Shown here: positions 1 through 13,300 of the stretch, one piece after another
Position numbering within the stretch: the stretch's first letter is position 1
Layout of the letters: each line of letters starts with the position of its first letter
Source of the DNA: Glandiceps talaboti
Lineage: Eukaryota > Hemichordata > Enteropneusta > Spengelidae
DNA: 62,000 bases
Assembly (NCBI RefSeq): GCF_964340395.1
Contig: NC_135559.1
Span: 3,795,001-3,857,000 of the forward strand
Direction: 5' to 3'
Program-made: the position numbers and the translations under genes
Notes under the pieces: model-generated
Told to the model about the DNA's origin: nothing
Database searches by the model: none
Seen by the model: only the letters and a program-made list of their open reading frames with translations

Positions 1-3000
1 AGAAAAACAAGACTGCTGCATCATTAACTTGGTGGTAGTTTAAGAAATTTATATTAGTTGAATATAATTATTTACGGTACTTTTTATAATTCTTTCCTTA
101 AAAAACCACTGTCAATTGTTAGATTTATTTTTTTTATCTTTAAAATTCCATTGTTTAGACATAAAACTGCAGTTAACTGGAGTATTTCTTTTCAATCTAA
201 CAACCATAAAATAATTCCCTGAAAATTGGGGTTGGATATTTTAGAGTGTGAACCCAAAAATCAGTTCAATCTGCATTTACCATACTATTAACACACAAAT
301 ATGTTTTTTGAAAGGTGATTCAAAAGTGAATACTCTGCAGGGTGTATGATTAATTCATTATATGTAACAAAACAATTGCCAAAAATAACAGTTTTATCTT
401 CCAAGTCCCATGATTGTTAAAGTACATGTTTCCATCACTGTAAACTACAGCCTCTTTTCTAAGACTTTGTTTTTTCTTAAAATAAGCTCTGGTTTGCAAA
501 AATGTTTTCTTTCATCTCTCAAATTCCATTAGTGATCCATCATGTTTAACTGTCCAAATACAGACCACCAACAGACAAATAAACTAAAATAGTGGTAATT
601 AATAATGAATCAATTTGAAAATCTGGCAAGGATAACTCAGGAATGCAAATAGATAGATGAATTTATGATGTATGATGTATACTATACAATATGTGATTTT
701 CAAAGCATCTTAGACCACCCCAACTGTGACTTTTAAAAGTAATCTATGTTAGAATTCCACATTCTATATCTAAGGTACAGAACTAGCCTTAAATGGAAGG
801 TGCCTCCATTTGTAACATAAGTTTGATTCCCAAGGGTTTGGAAATTTTATTTCTGTGACGTTAAATCTGATGAAATTAGGGTATGCTACACGAATTGCTG
901 CATGTACAGAGATTTTCCAATGTTAAGGCATGTCAACCAGAAATAATTCAACAGACCTGTCTTGTTTTCACCTAACTCATTTTTTTCACAATGATAAGCC
1001 AACAGCAATCTTCACATGTCACTGATTAAATGAAATATGAATGAAAAGTTTGATGAAAAACTCAATTTATGGTATATTACCTTTATTACATTAGTATAAT
1101 GTTCAGTGTCTAGCAGAAAGACCTTCATGACTTAATGGGTTTGCTTTTCTGAAGGTTCTCAACTGATTACAAACAAGATATTAGCATGAAAAGTCTGTAC
1201 CATGTGAGAGTAAATTAAATGAGAAAAGAAAGTGCACCAATTTGCTGCCAATGTCAATTCCCTTGATGAAATGATATTGAGCATGCCCTGTGACACATTT
1301 CCATGTTAAAAATTGGTGCAAGGTCACTGTTGTATTAAACTTCAAGTTATTCATCCATGTATACACTCTATGCACGAATGAGTTACTGGTTCACCATTCA
1401 TCCATTTAGCAGTATGAAATCCCTTGGGATGAATGGCAAGAAGGATTTGTATATGTATCAGAATGTATTGATGTGGAGATGTGACTGTGAGAATACTTGA
1501 TTGGTGTACAAAATAGAAGGTCTGGACTGTCTGGGCAGGATGAGAACACCATGGAATTACTAATATTAAATGCCATAAACTGAGGTGAAATATCCAAATA
1601 TAACTTCACTATCAAGAACCTTGTTTTTAAGATCTGCATTCTGAAAAATAAAATACTCTATCACAGAAAACTATAAAGAACCCATTTATATTCATATCAA
1701 TACATTATACACCTAGGGAAATGTAATGTCTTAAAACAGTTAAATCAGAAACATTAATAACATAACATGTACATTTGCTATATGTAAAGTATTGCTGGTG
1801 AGTGGTATCAGATGAATCTCCATCATCCAATCCAAGGTTTTGAAAGAGCAGAAAATATTCTTTTAGCTGATAGTACTGGACAGGAAATTAGTGCATGGTT
1901 TTCTCATGATTCTGGGTGGTAGATAATTTACCAAAGAGGAAAAAACAATATTGTCATCAATTATTTTTGCAGTGCATACAGAACACATGTAAAGAAATAT
2001 CATTATCATCTTAAATAACCATAAACATAATCATCAGAATAATATTGATAATTGCCAATTTTCATACAAAATCGATAGAGATGTTACAATACAGCATTTT
2101 ACCTGCTCTTAACAAAAAACACAGAGAAATGACTATTATATTACATATATGTAATCATTAACACACTGGAAATACAGTTAAATATTATGAGTCTATACTG
2201 TGACAATTAATTACCTTATTTGATAAATATAGGAATGTGACAATTTGAGAGTGTGGATATGGTGATTTATGGTTAATGTGCATGTAGGTAAGAATGAACT
2301 TTAGGATTCTATTGATAACGAGGTGACTGTGACCACACCTGATCCAGAACACTTACATGTACAGAATTTATAACAAAGTATACATCGCCTTGAAACCATT
2401 AGATGTGTTGTTGTGTCATTTACAAATAGTGTAGATTGTTTTTTGTATAGTTATATTGTCTTTTTTCAATAGCGACACTAACTATAATCTTGATCATACC
2501 CACTTAGTTCCCAGTATACTCTGCAAAGCTCATCTGCATGCCAGTTGCATACAGGTATACAACTATAGTGTTGATATCACCTACTTTCCCAAGGAAAACT
2601 GTTGTTATGATTAGCGAATTGAGTTAAATATGACAAGGAGAGAAGTTGATGTGCTTAGCCAGAGAAAAACTTACGACAATTAGACAGAATATAAAAAAAC
2701 ACCAGGTAATTATCTACATACATATATCTAGTATACCTTGCAAAGTTTATTTCATGTATTCAATTTGATTTTTTGTGGACAATCAATAGCTGAAGTTCCG
2801 AATTTCTTAATTTGTAGAGTTTGTTATTTTTTTGTTTGTGAGTACAAATAACTTGTGACGATTCTCCATCTAGACACCCACGAACCATCACAAACAAATT
2901 TCAGCCTAATGTTACATCAAATTTTGTAGACCTAATTTGCTTATTGCTGATTGAATGCTTCTTCTTAAACAATCCACCAACTCAACACTTAATGTAACAT

Positions 3001-3255
3001 CCCCACCAGTGCAGATTCAGTTTGTCTATTTTAGTCATTTACATACCATTAAGAGAGATACTTGACTCTGTGTGTGTGTGAGTGTGTAAAACAATACTGA
3101 ACTTTCAGTTGTGCTAACATTAAACATAGAAATAATAATTGATTGGCAGATCATAGATTATTCGATTACATCATTTGCCAAAATGTATTTAAAAAACATC
3201 TTAGACATGCTTGTTTTTAGAGGATGTGACAGCCTACATACCTAGAAAATAACAC
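1..3255. other. AT-rich region without recognisable genes
   Basis: I see no convincing open frame, splice-bounded exon or dated repeat here. There is a small inverted pair (about 11 bp, near 1233 and 1310) and two similar 21-bp stretches near 2512 and 2735. Neither is enough to call an element. It is probably intron or intergenic DNA. Confidence 0.4.
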
Positions 3256-3259
3256 TCAC

Positions 3260-3540
3260 GGTTTATTGGAATTGTTGTGGGGTGACACTAATTGCCTGCA
3301 GTCCTGGCCAGACGACTATTTGTTTAATAGAAAAGCAATTCTATTTTTATAACCAGAGTGGGCCGTTAATGGATACTTAATCAATTTTTGAGTGGCATCT
3401 TACGTCCATTTAATTTGTAATGATCATGACAATAAGACTGGATTGCCTTCAATTTGGTGCTGACTTGCCAATGTTAGCAATTGTTGGCCATTAACTTGGT
3501 CAATTTTAGTACAACAATATGCATTAACATGTTATAAAAA
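3260..3540. other. Candidate conserved noncoding segment
   Basis: This block is more complex than its surroundings. It lacks simple repeats and is rich in TAAT/ATTA homeodomain-type cores, with a TGATCATGACAAT stretch. It is not open in any frame with convincing splice sites. The look resembles ancient regulatory elements, but only comparison with related genomes could establish that. Confidence 0.2.
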
Positions 3541-3710
3541 ATAAAGAGTTAAGTGTTGACATATGACAAGAAGTTGTAGGTTTTTGAGTGATTGCTTCAA
3601 TTCACTTCTAAATCTAGGTGTACAACAAACAAATGCATAATCTGATATATAGGTTTAATACGAAGAATATGGTTTGCTTGAAATATAATTCGATGTTATT
3701 CCCCAAAAGT

Positions 3711-4050
3711 TTTCTTCGTTCAGCCAAGGAAAATACGAGTGACCTAAGGGGCCTTTGTCACTAAGACTCGCTAGACGAGTAGTGACAATCCTTAGGTCAT
3801 AATTTTCCGGCTGAAGGAAGAAAAATATCAGAGAATAACATAATTACATCAGCACCAGCAATGTCAAAGAAAAATTAGGGAAAGTAATAGCAATTGAATG
3901 TTTTGACTCATATTTGGAACATAGCAGAACTATTGATGTGCTGACACGCGCTGTTGTGACACACACGCGCGCGCTGTCGTGATGTAGAAAAACCAGTGAA
4001 TATATTCCATATTTTTTTGGCCAACTTGGCTCTATAATAACAATGTAAAA
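3711..4050 (+). mobile_element. Palindromic foldback repeat family, copy 1
   Basis: A nested palindrome covers about 3711-3825. The outer arms carry TTCAGCC and GTGACCTAAGG and are matched by CCTTAGGTCA and GGCTGAA on the other side. An inner stem pairs TTGTCACTA with TAGTGACAA. About 220 bp of non-palindromic body follows, including a TTTTGACTCATATTTG segment and CpG-bearing CACG runs. The same palindrome and body recur inverted at 33985-34385 and, more decayed, at 56190-56430. This makes it a dispersed family. It has no coding capacity and is probably a non-autonomous DNA element. Confidence 0.75.
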
Positions 4051-4064
4051 TGACACTGTGATGT

Positions 4065-6880
4065 AAGTATTACTTTCTGTTGAGTGTATAATATATGCTG
4101 CTGTACTTTAGAATTGTAAATTAGACTGAATTAATGTTATTCAATACAAAGTTAGTAAATCATACATGAGTTAAATAAGATGAACTGAAAATGTTCATGT
4201 ACTGCATGGCTGAAATTTATGATCGCTATGTTTACTAATACTACACTTACGCATATGCTAAGGGCCAAAAATAATAAAGAATTGTTTCTGGTCAGGACAG
4301 TTTGTCTAAAATGGTGTGACAATGCATTTTTTTAAATTAAAAGAAAAATTTAATATAAATTTAAATTAAAAAGGTTAAATGACGAAATGACGTAGTCTAC
4401 ATTCCTTGTCATACAGAAGATAAATTTACATACCATAAAGATGACTTCATAAGCCTACAACTGAGCAGACTGAGTAAACATGAAGCAGTTTTAACCTTTA
4501 TGTATTAAAATTTTTGTAGTACTTTAAAACATAGAAACTGATCTAGAGGAGGTGATGTGAGGCTACATGTAGAATGTTCAGTTTGACTATATAGACGTAC
4601 AAGTAAAACTGTTGAAACTGGCACAATATTTTAATAATCACAAGTATCTTAAGTGGGTCATAGCCATCAAATAAATTATGCAAGCTTTTATGTGCAAGCT
4701 CGATCACAATATGTTAATCAAACACACATGTTCAGGGCTCTTACATTACAGTTTGATCTGATATGCATGAATTCACTGGATGAGAGGGCAGTATAGAGTG
4801 GTGATGATATGAAAGTGATCATACAGGACAAGAACTACATGTACACTTGATAACATCACTTCATCTTTATGAACTGAAATTGTCTTTTTGTTTTAAAAGA
4901 TAATGTATGGAATATTGCAATGTGCTCTTCTAAAATTACTGCACAGTATTAAATCAGTTTTACACTACTGAGAAATATTCAATAAATACTTTTCATGAAA
5001 ATTTACCTTACATCCATGTCAGTGAAAACGTCCAATTTATATTTTCAGTGACAATTACATCCCTTGAAAATAGTATATTAGACAGATATATCTTAAGGCC
5101 TTTGAGAAATACTGCGGCAATGCATTTACTGTTATGTAGTCACTAGTGAGAACCAGTGCAACTGTCATGATGATTGAACAGTTCTCAGGTGGTGATTATC
5201 AACCTGGCTTAATGACCACACAGTCAGGGTTCTCCAATAAAAACTCATCCTATATATATGTCAAGTGTTAACAATTGACGTATACAATTTCCACTGAATC
5301 ATTTGCTGCACTTTCTATTAATGAAATGACCTACAAAACAGCAATTTGTGATAAACAGAATCTAATTTTCTGAATTGGGTATGGTGGGCTAAAGTGGTTA
5401 TTAATGCTGTATCTGATAACTTTGAACTTCTAGTAATGACAGTCACATCTCCAGCAATTACGACTAGGATCGGCACCAATTGAGTTGAAATAAACCTGCC
5501 CATGCATGCTGATTGCAAACAAATTGTCAGAACAATCTTCTCACTCACACCATTCTCATTCTCTAATGGTTCCAAAATGAAGATTATCGGGATAATCATC
5601 TTCGTTTTCTCACACATTTATAATAGTTGTCCATGCACTTCCTTTATGATATAATTACACTCGATGTTGCAACTTGACGTAAACACACAAAGTGTACAGG
5701 AAGGAGAGTAATCTCCAATACAAGATTGATTTGTTGGAGAACAGAATCCTAGGAGATTTAACTGTCAGAATTAAATTGATAGCTTTTGAGAATTTCTGAA
5801 CAAGTCAGAATCATCCTTAGCACAAGCAAGCAGTTTATTCTACCATCATGTTGTCCCCCTGACCACGAGGAGAAGTTGTAAAACCAGAAGTATCTTCTCT
5901 ATTCAAATAATTCCAATTTTGATACTAAACATGTAACAGCATATCTTGTCAAAAAAATCAATCAGCATGAATACTTCAACATCTACTCTAATTTGAGTGT
6001 ATTATTATACAAATTATGACTATAAACCATTTCTGTGTACTCAAATGTTAAGCCAAGAGATAAGAGCACTGACATAGGAAACTACTTGTTGTGAACCAAA
6101 TACCTCTTGAATGATGAGTTTCATCTGATTTCATATGATAAAGCAAGGAAGGGCATACAAATGATAGATAAAAGATATATTTTTATTGTGATCTATAACG
6201 GAACTTCAATTACAAGCCTTTTAAGCACCAACACACTTTTATAGTGTACATGAAACTTTATTGAGTGGGCTCCTGGACAACTTTCTATGCATTTATGATG
6301 GCATCCTGACAACATCATCAAAAACGTAATTCCCCAAGTGTCTACAAATTCTATAAAAATAAATTGGATTTTAACAAATTTGTCAGCTACCTAATCTCCA
6401 TGTAAGTTTTTTGTAGTTGACAGAATGGTTCTCAATCTAGAAAACTTTTATTGTTCAGCTTTATACACTGAAATGAATGCTTACAACCGACATACTGCAC
6501 ATATCAAATAATTGGATCTATATACTGAATATTTCAAAAGATATATCAATATCAAGGGAATCACTCAAAGATAAACATTTCAAAGCTAATTCATGTTATC
6601 ATAATCAAGGTTTGTGTCTTCAAAAACCTGAATAAGACTAAATTCTCAAAGGATAAACTTATAGATGATAACTGTTTTTGTCTATTGCAATTATTCATGA
6701 TAAGAAACAGCACTTCCAATGGCAATAAACACCTGTTAATTGTAAAAGGAACCGGAACATGGTTTTGTATAACTTGATAGAATAGATATTTGAGTTCAAA
6801 TTTGTTAAAGCAACTAGGTCTTGAAGAATTATATTAAACATATATAATACCATAAACCATACAGTTCTAAGCCAATTATT
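4065..6880. other. AT-rich region without recognisable genes
   Basis: No exon is supported. The 99-codon open frame on the minus strand near 5.3-5.6 kb has no strong start or splice context and I do not recognise the product. A short AT-only palindromic stretch lies near 4330-4375. Confidence 0.35.
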
Positions 6881-6881
6881 T

Positions 6882-7020
6882 CGAAGAGATTAAAGTTCCT
6901 CTTCATTGGTGGGTCTCCAGTTCTATCAAAGAAATCACATTGTTATACTTTAAATACTGAAGACAGCAACTGTTATCATGCAAAATAGTAATCTTGTTCT
7001 GGAATGGTATGAATATCCAA
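6882..7020 (+). repeat. Dispersed 135-bp repeat, copy A
   Basis: This segment starts near GAAGAGATTAAAGTTCCTC and closely matches the reverse complement of 45123-45256, with only a handful of differences by eye. It contains no open frame spanning its length. Two similar copies 38 kb apart in opposite orientation indicate a dispersed family or a segmental duplication. Confidence 0.7.
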
Positions 7021-7704
7021 TATTCAAAGAGGAGCTCAGTCTCTTTGAAATATCTGGGTTAAAACTGTACAGTATACAGTATTTTTTATAGTCAAAACCT
7101 CAGTGTACAGTTATATATATATGTACATAAGTTGTCTACATGGAACATGATCAGTTCTGACATATGTCTTTCAAATTCAAGAAACTAAGGCTTCTAAATG
7201 GCCTGATATTTCCCAATTATTATTTCAATTACCAGAAAATACTGCCATGAAGGGTACTGATGTCATAACTGTCTCTGACTAGAAGTGACAATGCCCCTCA
7301 GGCCAGTTGTATTTCCTTTTTGCTGACAGAAAACAAGTTACAAGATATGTGAAACCCAATAAATCTTCATACATAATAGTGTGGAACAAGATGTTTTGTA
7401 CAAGGTAACCTTAAAATGCTTTTGCTTAAAAGGGGTGGTACATACTACTATTATGTCTGTAAATGTCACAGTGGGCACATATGACGGATTGGATGAAAGT
7501 TTGTCATTTATTTGGATCCCCATTACAATTCTTCAACTAAGAAATTAATTAAATAATAATCAAACTTCGCCAACCATTCTATAAAGTTTGGGATTACAAC
7601 TTTTATGATTAGCATTTTAATAGTTCTTTTCATTTTTCCTGTTTGAGAAAAACTAGAAAAACTAAAGAAAGCTAGATAAGGATTCCATCCCTTTTGCATG
7701 ACAG

Positions 7705-7938
7705 AGTCAAGATACAATTGCTACTGTTACATTATGACACCAAAAATATCAAAATATATTAATTTTGGTCTATTTAATAAGGTTAGTTTCATGTTCCAAA
7801 GTTCTGGATTTATAATATTATAGTCAAGATACAATTGCTACTGTTACATTATGACACCAAAAATATCAAAATATATTAATTTTGGTCTATTTAATAAGGT
7901 TAGTTTCATGTTCCAAAGTTCTGGATTTATAATATTAT
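7705..7938. repeat. Exact 117-bp tandem duplication
   Basis: Positions 7705-7821 are repeated immediately at 7822-7938. By eye the copies are identical. This means a very recent duplication or an assembly artefact. The unit is AT-rich and noncoding. Confidence 0.9.
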
Positions 7939-8449
7939 ATGTACAATGTACACATAATAAACTAAAATAAGTCTCACTCGGGTAAAATGCACCAAACATG
8001 TACAGTAGAAGTTTCTTCACACACAATGTTACATCCTGCTCACAGCTATTTAAATAAATCGTGCAAGTCTGAAACTTAATACCCTTTATTCCTTAAATTT
8101 TTTAAACAATCATCTGCAGTAAAACTCCAAAGTTGACTGGATAATGTTGGGACTGTGTTATAATGTATTGATAATAAGTCTGAAATATTCTTTATCAAAG
8201 ACTGGATCTTTGTACTAGTAAGTTACACAGAGAGAATGTTAGAAAAATGATAAGAATTCTTGTATCTACTATCTGATAGAACTGTTGGAGGGGGGAGGGT
8301 TAATGCATAATTTATACTGTGTGCTGATGTGATAAGACTTTGAATGCCAAATATGATAGGCTTTAGTTAAAATTATATGGTTTATCAGTATTATCAACCT
8401 CATATTCTCTTGGGCATACATATTGAAAACTGCAATTCTCCTTTTAATC

Positions 8450-8567
8450 ATGCAAAATCATCCTCCCCAATTAATTATGCAAAACCATCCTCCCTAATCA
8501 ATTATGCAAAACCATCCTCCCTAATCAATTATGCAAAACATCCTTCCTAATTAAATATGCAAAAGCA
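8450..8567. repeat. 27-bp tandem repeat, about 4.3 copies
   Basis: Units begin with ATGCAAAA at 8450, 8477, 8504, 8531 and 8557, with a CATCCTCCC core. The last unit is one base shorter. It is a minisatellite with no coding content. Confidence 0.85.
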
Positions 8568-8774
8568 TGATGACATTTATCAGACATTACAGAAAAACAC
8601 TATCCCTCTTAATACATATCTGTGCCATATCTTACTAAGTCAGTTATTGTTAAAAAACACATTACATGTCTATTTACATGATGGAAATGAATATCAATTT
8701 TATGATACAATTATTATTATATACATTTTGAGCAAATATGGAATATCAACTTTAGCAATAAAATATAAATAATA

Positions 8775-9225
8775 AATATAAAACAAAAAAGCAACAAAAA
8801 GTCTTCATAGAAGACAAAGCTCCCTCCCCGAAGTAACTGATTTTTAAAATTTTGACTCGGAAGGTAAAGGTCTAATAAAAAGACTCTAACTGAAAGGTCA
8901 TATCAGCAGAAAGGTAAGAGCTTATACTTTGGAATAGACACTTGAATGAAGAAGTCTCTATGTGTTATGTTTCCAGAGTTGTTAGGCAAATTGTTGATTT
9001 TTACATCATTAATATGGCTGCCACTCAGCAACAAAGTGAAATGAGCACCAAAATTAATGCATGTGTGTATCCCCTTTGTTCTTTATACCCCTGCCCAAGA
9101 TCTTATAAAATATTGGTCACACTTAAATATCACAAAGGGTCTGGACACACACTTGCACACATGCATGGACAGACGTAAACACAGACACAACCCATTGTAA
9201 AATGTTTCCCTTTCGGGCACTAAAA
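8775..9225 (+). repeat. Probable old dispersed repeat
   Basis: The left part contains GTCTTCATAGAAGAC, which recurs near 31265-31280 in another repeat-rich block. The right part has CACATGCATGGACAGACG followed by CACAACCCATT and an A-rich end. This layout is typical of the 3' part of invertebrate retroposons. The assignment rests on pattern memory plus the shared motif. The internal 78-codon open frame is not convincing. Confidence 0.4.
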
Positions 9226-9903
9226 AAATTAAAATGTTATTTTCTGAAATGTTCTCATCACACTAATATCTGTAAATTTACTTTGAAAGTGATCTGTCAT
9301 TTAGAAACCTTGTAAAGCATCTCCCTTTTGAGTCTACAAATGTTAATACAATCTCCATGGTAATGCAATGTGTTACAGAACTTCCTAGATGAAAACAAAA
9401 AGATATCAAAGTTTTAGTTCAGTAAAGAGAAGATTTTACGTCAACTGAATAGATTTTTCAGGAGTAAATCTAAAGACAGAAAATGTAGTTGTCAGTTTAA
9501 TAATCAATGAAAATTTTCACCATTTCTTCAGGTCATGATTTTTCTTGTAGTAATCTACCCTTTTCCATGACTTTCCAGTGGAACTTGAATGTTTATTGTA
9601 AGTCACGCCTCCCCATCACTATAATGTGCATGACGAAGTTGTAAAATTAGACTTTTTTTGGACTAGAATTGTCTAAAAATGAGTATGCTTGAGACATTTT
9701 GCCTGATGATGACATTTCAGACTGACTTCCTAAATATTTGAAGTAATATGTACATGCTTAGTAAATTGGCATGGCCCATACAAAATACACCCATACTGTG
9801 CATCAAAAATATCTTTAAAACTAATGGAAAACTGAAAATTGTTTAAATTAGACAGTTTTTGTCATGCTAAAAACAAGATTCAGTCCTTTCAAGAGAACGT
9901 GTT

Positions 9904-9917
9904 GTCACCATGGTAAC
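9904..9917. promoter_or_regulatory. RFX-type X-box palindrome
   Basis: The 14-mer GTCACCATGGTAAC fits the RFX X-box consensus GTNRCC-N2-RGYAAC exactly and is nearly palindromic. X-boxes near starts drive ciliary genes in animals. No gene start is visible nearby, so it may be an isolated match. Confidence 0.3.
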
Positions 9918-10401
9918 AGTAATAGTACTGTAACCACAAATACATTGATAGGTAGTGCACTCAAATGGTTTTGCAAATTGGAGACAATTTAACCATCACA
10001 TACTCATTTAAGTTGTGGAACAGTTATAAACACAGTGAATTCAGTGTTATATATGTTATAATTATATAACCACAGGAAATGTTGCACACAACTTTGGCAC
10101 ATAATTATTTTATTCGTATACATCAACTTTTCAACTTATCAAACATGACTTAACTATTGGATTCAACAACATTGGTCGAGGAAAGTTTGGAGAGAGTAAT
10201 TCATCATGAAGTATTGAAAAGTAGACACTGACAGGCATTCGTTTTTACCCTTTGCCATTAACCAACACCTTTGACTTAAATTTCAAACTGATTGTGCCTG
10301 GGGACAATCAATTTGTGAATGCACAGACTCGGGTATGAGTTAAAGTTACTCTAATGGGGTAAACTTAATTGCAGCTACAATTTAGATTATGGAATTGCTA
10401 G

Positions 10402-10485
10402 CCGTCTTGCACAATTTGACATATTCTTGCCGTCTTGCACTATCTGTTAGCATTAGCATCTTGCACTATTTGTCATGTTGATAAT
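10402..10485. repeat. Short imperfect tandem repeat
   Basis: Three diverged units share CTTGCACTAT or CTTGCACAAT, spaced about 30-35 bp. Confidence 0.55.
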
Positions 10486-10849
10486 ATAATCTTGGGGAAC
10501 TATTTAGATTTTCTGCATTTGAACACTATTTTGCTTCCTTTCACAATGATCACTAATTATAAATATTAACAATAATGTTGACAACGAATCTACTGATGTG
10601 GGAATGCCAACAGGCTGTACAACTATAACTCTCTTTAACAAATGCATTACTAGCATAATGGTTTCTGTGTAGAACCTTTAGGACTCTAGGCTAAGAGGTA
10701 ATACCATCAAGCATAGTAAATGGGTCTGACAAGAACAGTTCAACGTAAGAGTTGCCTGAGGTAAAACTTGAAATCCCATAGGATTCTAATGATTCCAATA
10801 GAGTGTAATAGGAAGGAAGTTCTATTTCTAGACACAAAATAGGTATAAC

Positions 10850-13300
10850 TGTCTCAAAAGATTACGGCTGATTGATCAATAGATCATTTTCTTCAGTAGG
10901 CAGCAAGTCCAAATTCAGCAGAGGCTCAAAGACTAATCCACTATGTAGACTTTATTTCTAAATTGTTACGAAATCCAAACTTTACTTGACAGTATCTTCT
11001 GAACTATTCATCAAGCTTTCTATCTGTATTGACTTCTCTAGGAACAAATATACACTGCATAAAAAGTGGCGTTTCCCGTTTTGTATACAAGACGGTCACG
11101 AAATGAAAAAGCAGTATTTCTGGATTTTCGGCAATTCCGTTGTGTGACTGTCATGCATATGGAACCAAAAAATGCCACCTTATCATGCAGTGATGAGTCT
11201 GAAAATTATACTTGGTTAACTTACAGACCATATTGCACTTAACAGGAAGCTTAGAGTCCAAAATTAGTAGAATTAGCTTTAAGTGTTGTTCCTTTTAATC
11301 CATTACAACTTCATTTTAAGTTTGGAATTCTTAAACTTCAAAGCATATCTTTAGCTAATTATCAATAGTTTTCTATTTTCGTATCAGTTTTACCTGTAAT
11401 GTCTGGAAAGATAAGGGCTGATTGAATCACAAACTATATTGAATTTAATAGGTATTAAATCTAAGTCTAACTCATCAGAGTGGATCTAGAGGCTGAGGCT
11501 GCTGAGGGGGCTTATAACTTGATCCTATGTTTGGAATTCTCGCTACCTGAAAGTATCTCTAGAGCTACTCATAATAACTAGAACCTACTGATTTCATTAT
11601 ACTTTCTCTTGGAACATGTTAATATTTGATAAGATTATGGTTGATTGTTTCACAAAGTATCTGAAATTAATAGTCTATAAATTCATCAGTCTGGTGCTAA
11701 AGGTTCCCTATTACTTTTTACCTTTTAGAACTTGATTTTAATTTATAGCTATACTTGAAAAGCAATTCTCTAGAGCTATACCCCACAACAGCATTGTGTT
11801 TTCGTACTACAATGACCTGTATAAATGTCTGAAAAACTTATACTTGATTGAATTACATCCTGTCTTGAATTAATAGGTAACCTAAGTCAGAAATAATCAG
11901 TGAAGATCTTCAGGCTTCCTTTTACTTTTTAACTTTAGAACTAAGTTCGGTATCCTTCCTAATTGAAAGTATCTCTAGAGCCACTCATCAATATCAAGAG
12001 CCCTACTGTTTTTTATACTATGTATTTTCTCTTGGAATATGTCAATAATGAATACTGGCAACTGAAGTTTAAACTCACCAGAGAAGCTTGAAAGGCTGTT
12101 TTGTCTCTCCTGCAGCTTTGGAACTTAATCAAGTTAATGTTACTACATTTTAAACTCTAAACTATACTTAAATACACCTCTAGAGCGATACCCTCAACAG
12201 TGTTTTCTTTAACACTCCTGGGTGTAAGTGTCTGAAAAGATTATGGTTGAATGAATCAGACACTATCTTGAATTAATAGGTAAGCAGAGTCTAAAAAAAT
12301 CAGTAAGATGTTCAAGGCTCTGTGTTACTTTTTAACTTTGGAACTTATTGAAAGCATTTCTAGAGCTACTCATCAATAGCAAGAGCCTTACTATTTTTAT
12401 ACTATGTACTTTCTCTGGGAATATCTTAATAATTAATACTGGCAACTGAAGTTTAAACTAACCAGAGAGGCTTGAAATGCTGTTCCAACATAGACCATAT
12501 ACGTGTTGGGTCTATGGTTCCATCTACTCTTTACCTTTTGAACTTAATGCTACTAAACTATACTTAAATACACCTCTAGAGCTATACCCTCTCAACCAAC
12601 AGTGTTCTGTTTTCTTTAACACTCCTGGGTGTAATTGTCTGAAAAGATTATGGTTGAATGAATCAGACACTATCTTGAATTAATAGGTAAGCTGAGTCTA
12701 AAATAATCAGTGAGATGCTCAAGGCTCTGTGTTACTTTTTAACTTCAGAACTTTATTAGTTTGTATCCTTCCTAATTTAAAGCATCTCAAGAGCTACTCA
12801 TCAATAGCCTACTGCTTTTATACTTCTTTCTCTTGGAACATGTTATTGTCGGAAATGATTATGGTTCATCAAATCACACACTATCTTGAATTAAAAGGCA
12901 ATTGACCTCTTAAAGTCTAAAACCTTCTGCGTGGCTCTATAGCTGTCCCTTGTGCCTGAACTGTTATGCTGACTTGTGAGAATATGTTCATGTTTGATGG
13001 TTTAGATGAAGAATTCCATTTATCATTGACAGTCTTTTCAATGGTGCCTTTTCATTCAAGCTGTTATCAAAATGTTTGTTTTTATACTTTTCATGCTAAT
13101 ACATATGGAAAACATTTTAAATCAATTAATTCAATGTCTTTTTTATTCAAGTTGGTATCATGACATTTGTGTGAAAATTATACTTACTTCTCGTAACACA
13201 ATAACACCTTGAGAGCTATGCAATTAGCTTCTTTGTCTTCTCATCTACTTTATCTTGGAATGTGACACCAGGTGAAATCTATATTATACTTAGTCTAATA
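10850..13300. repeat. Degenerate satellite of about 207 bp with alternating subtypes
   Basis: A landmark TCTAGAGCTA (or a variant) recurs near 11350, 11558, 11770, 11975, 12180, 12360, 12576 and 12787, a spacing of 180-216 bp. Alternate units differ. One type reads GAGCTACTCATCAATAG, the other GAGCTATACCC followed by CAACAG. Units two apart are much more alike than neighbours, for example about 12178-12350 against 12570-12750, so the array is organised as dimers of about 415 bp. Weaker units extend the array left to about 10.85 kb and right to about 13.3 kb. Stop codons occur throughout; I see no protein repeat. Confidence 0.8.

Noticed and set aside
5318-5617. 99-codon minus-strand frame
   Set aside because: Alternative start, no splice or Kozak signal, product not recognised; chance length is plausible in 62 kb.
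8450-8567. Possible CRISPR-like or regulatory array of regularly spaced ATGCAAAA
   Set aside because: Units are contiguous 27-bp tandem copies without spacers, and the genome is eukaryotic; a minisatellite explains it.
11067-11182. GTGGCGTTT and AATGCCACC as possible MITE ends
   Set aside because: Only about 10 bp pair imperfectly and the span overlaps the 207-bp satellite.
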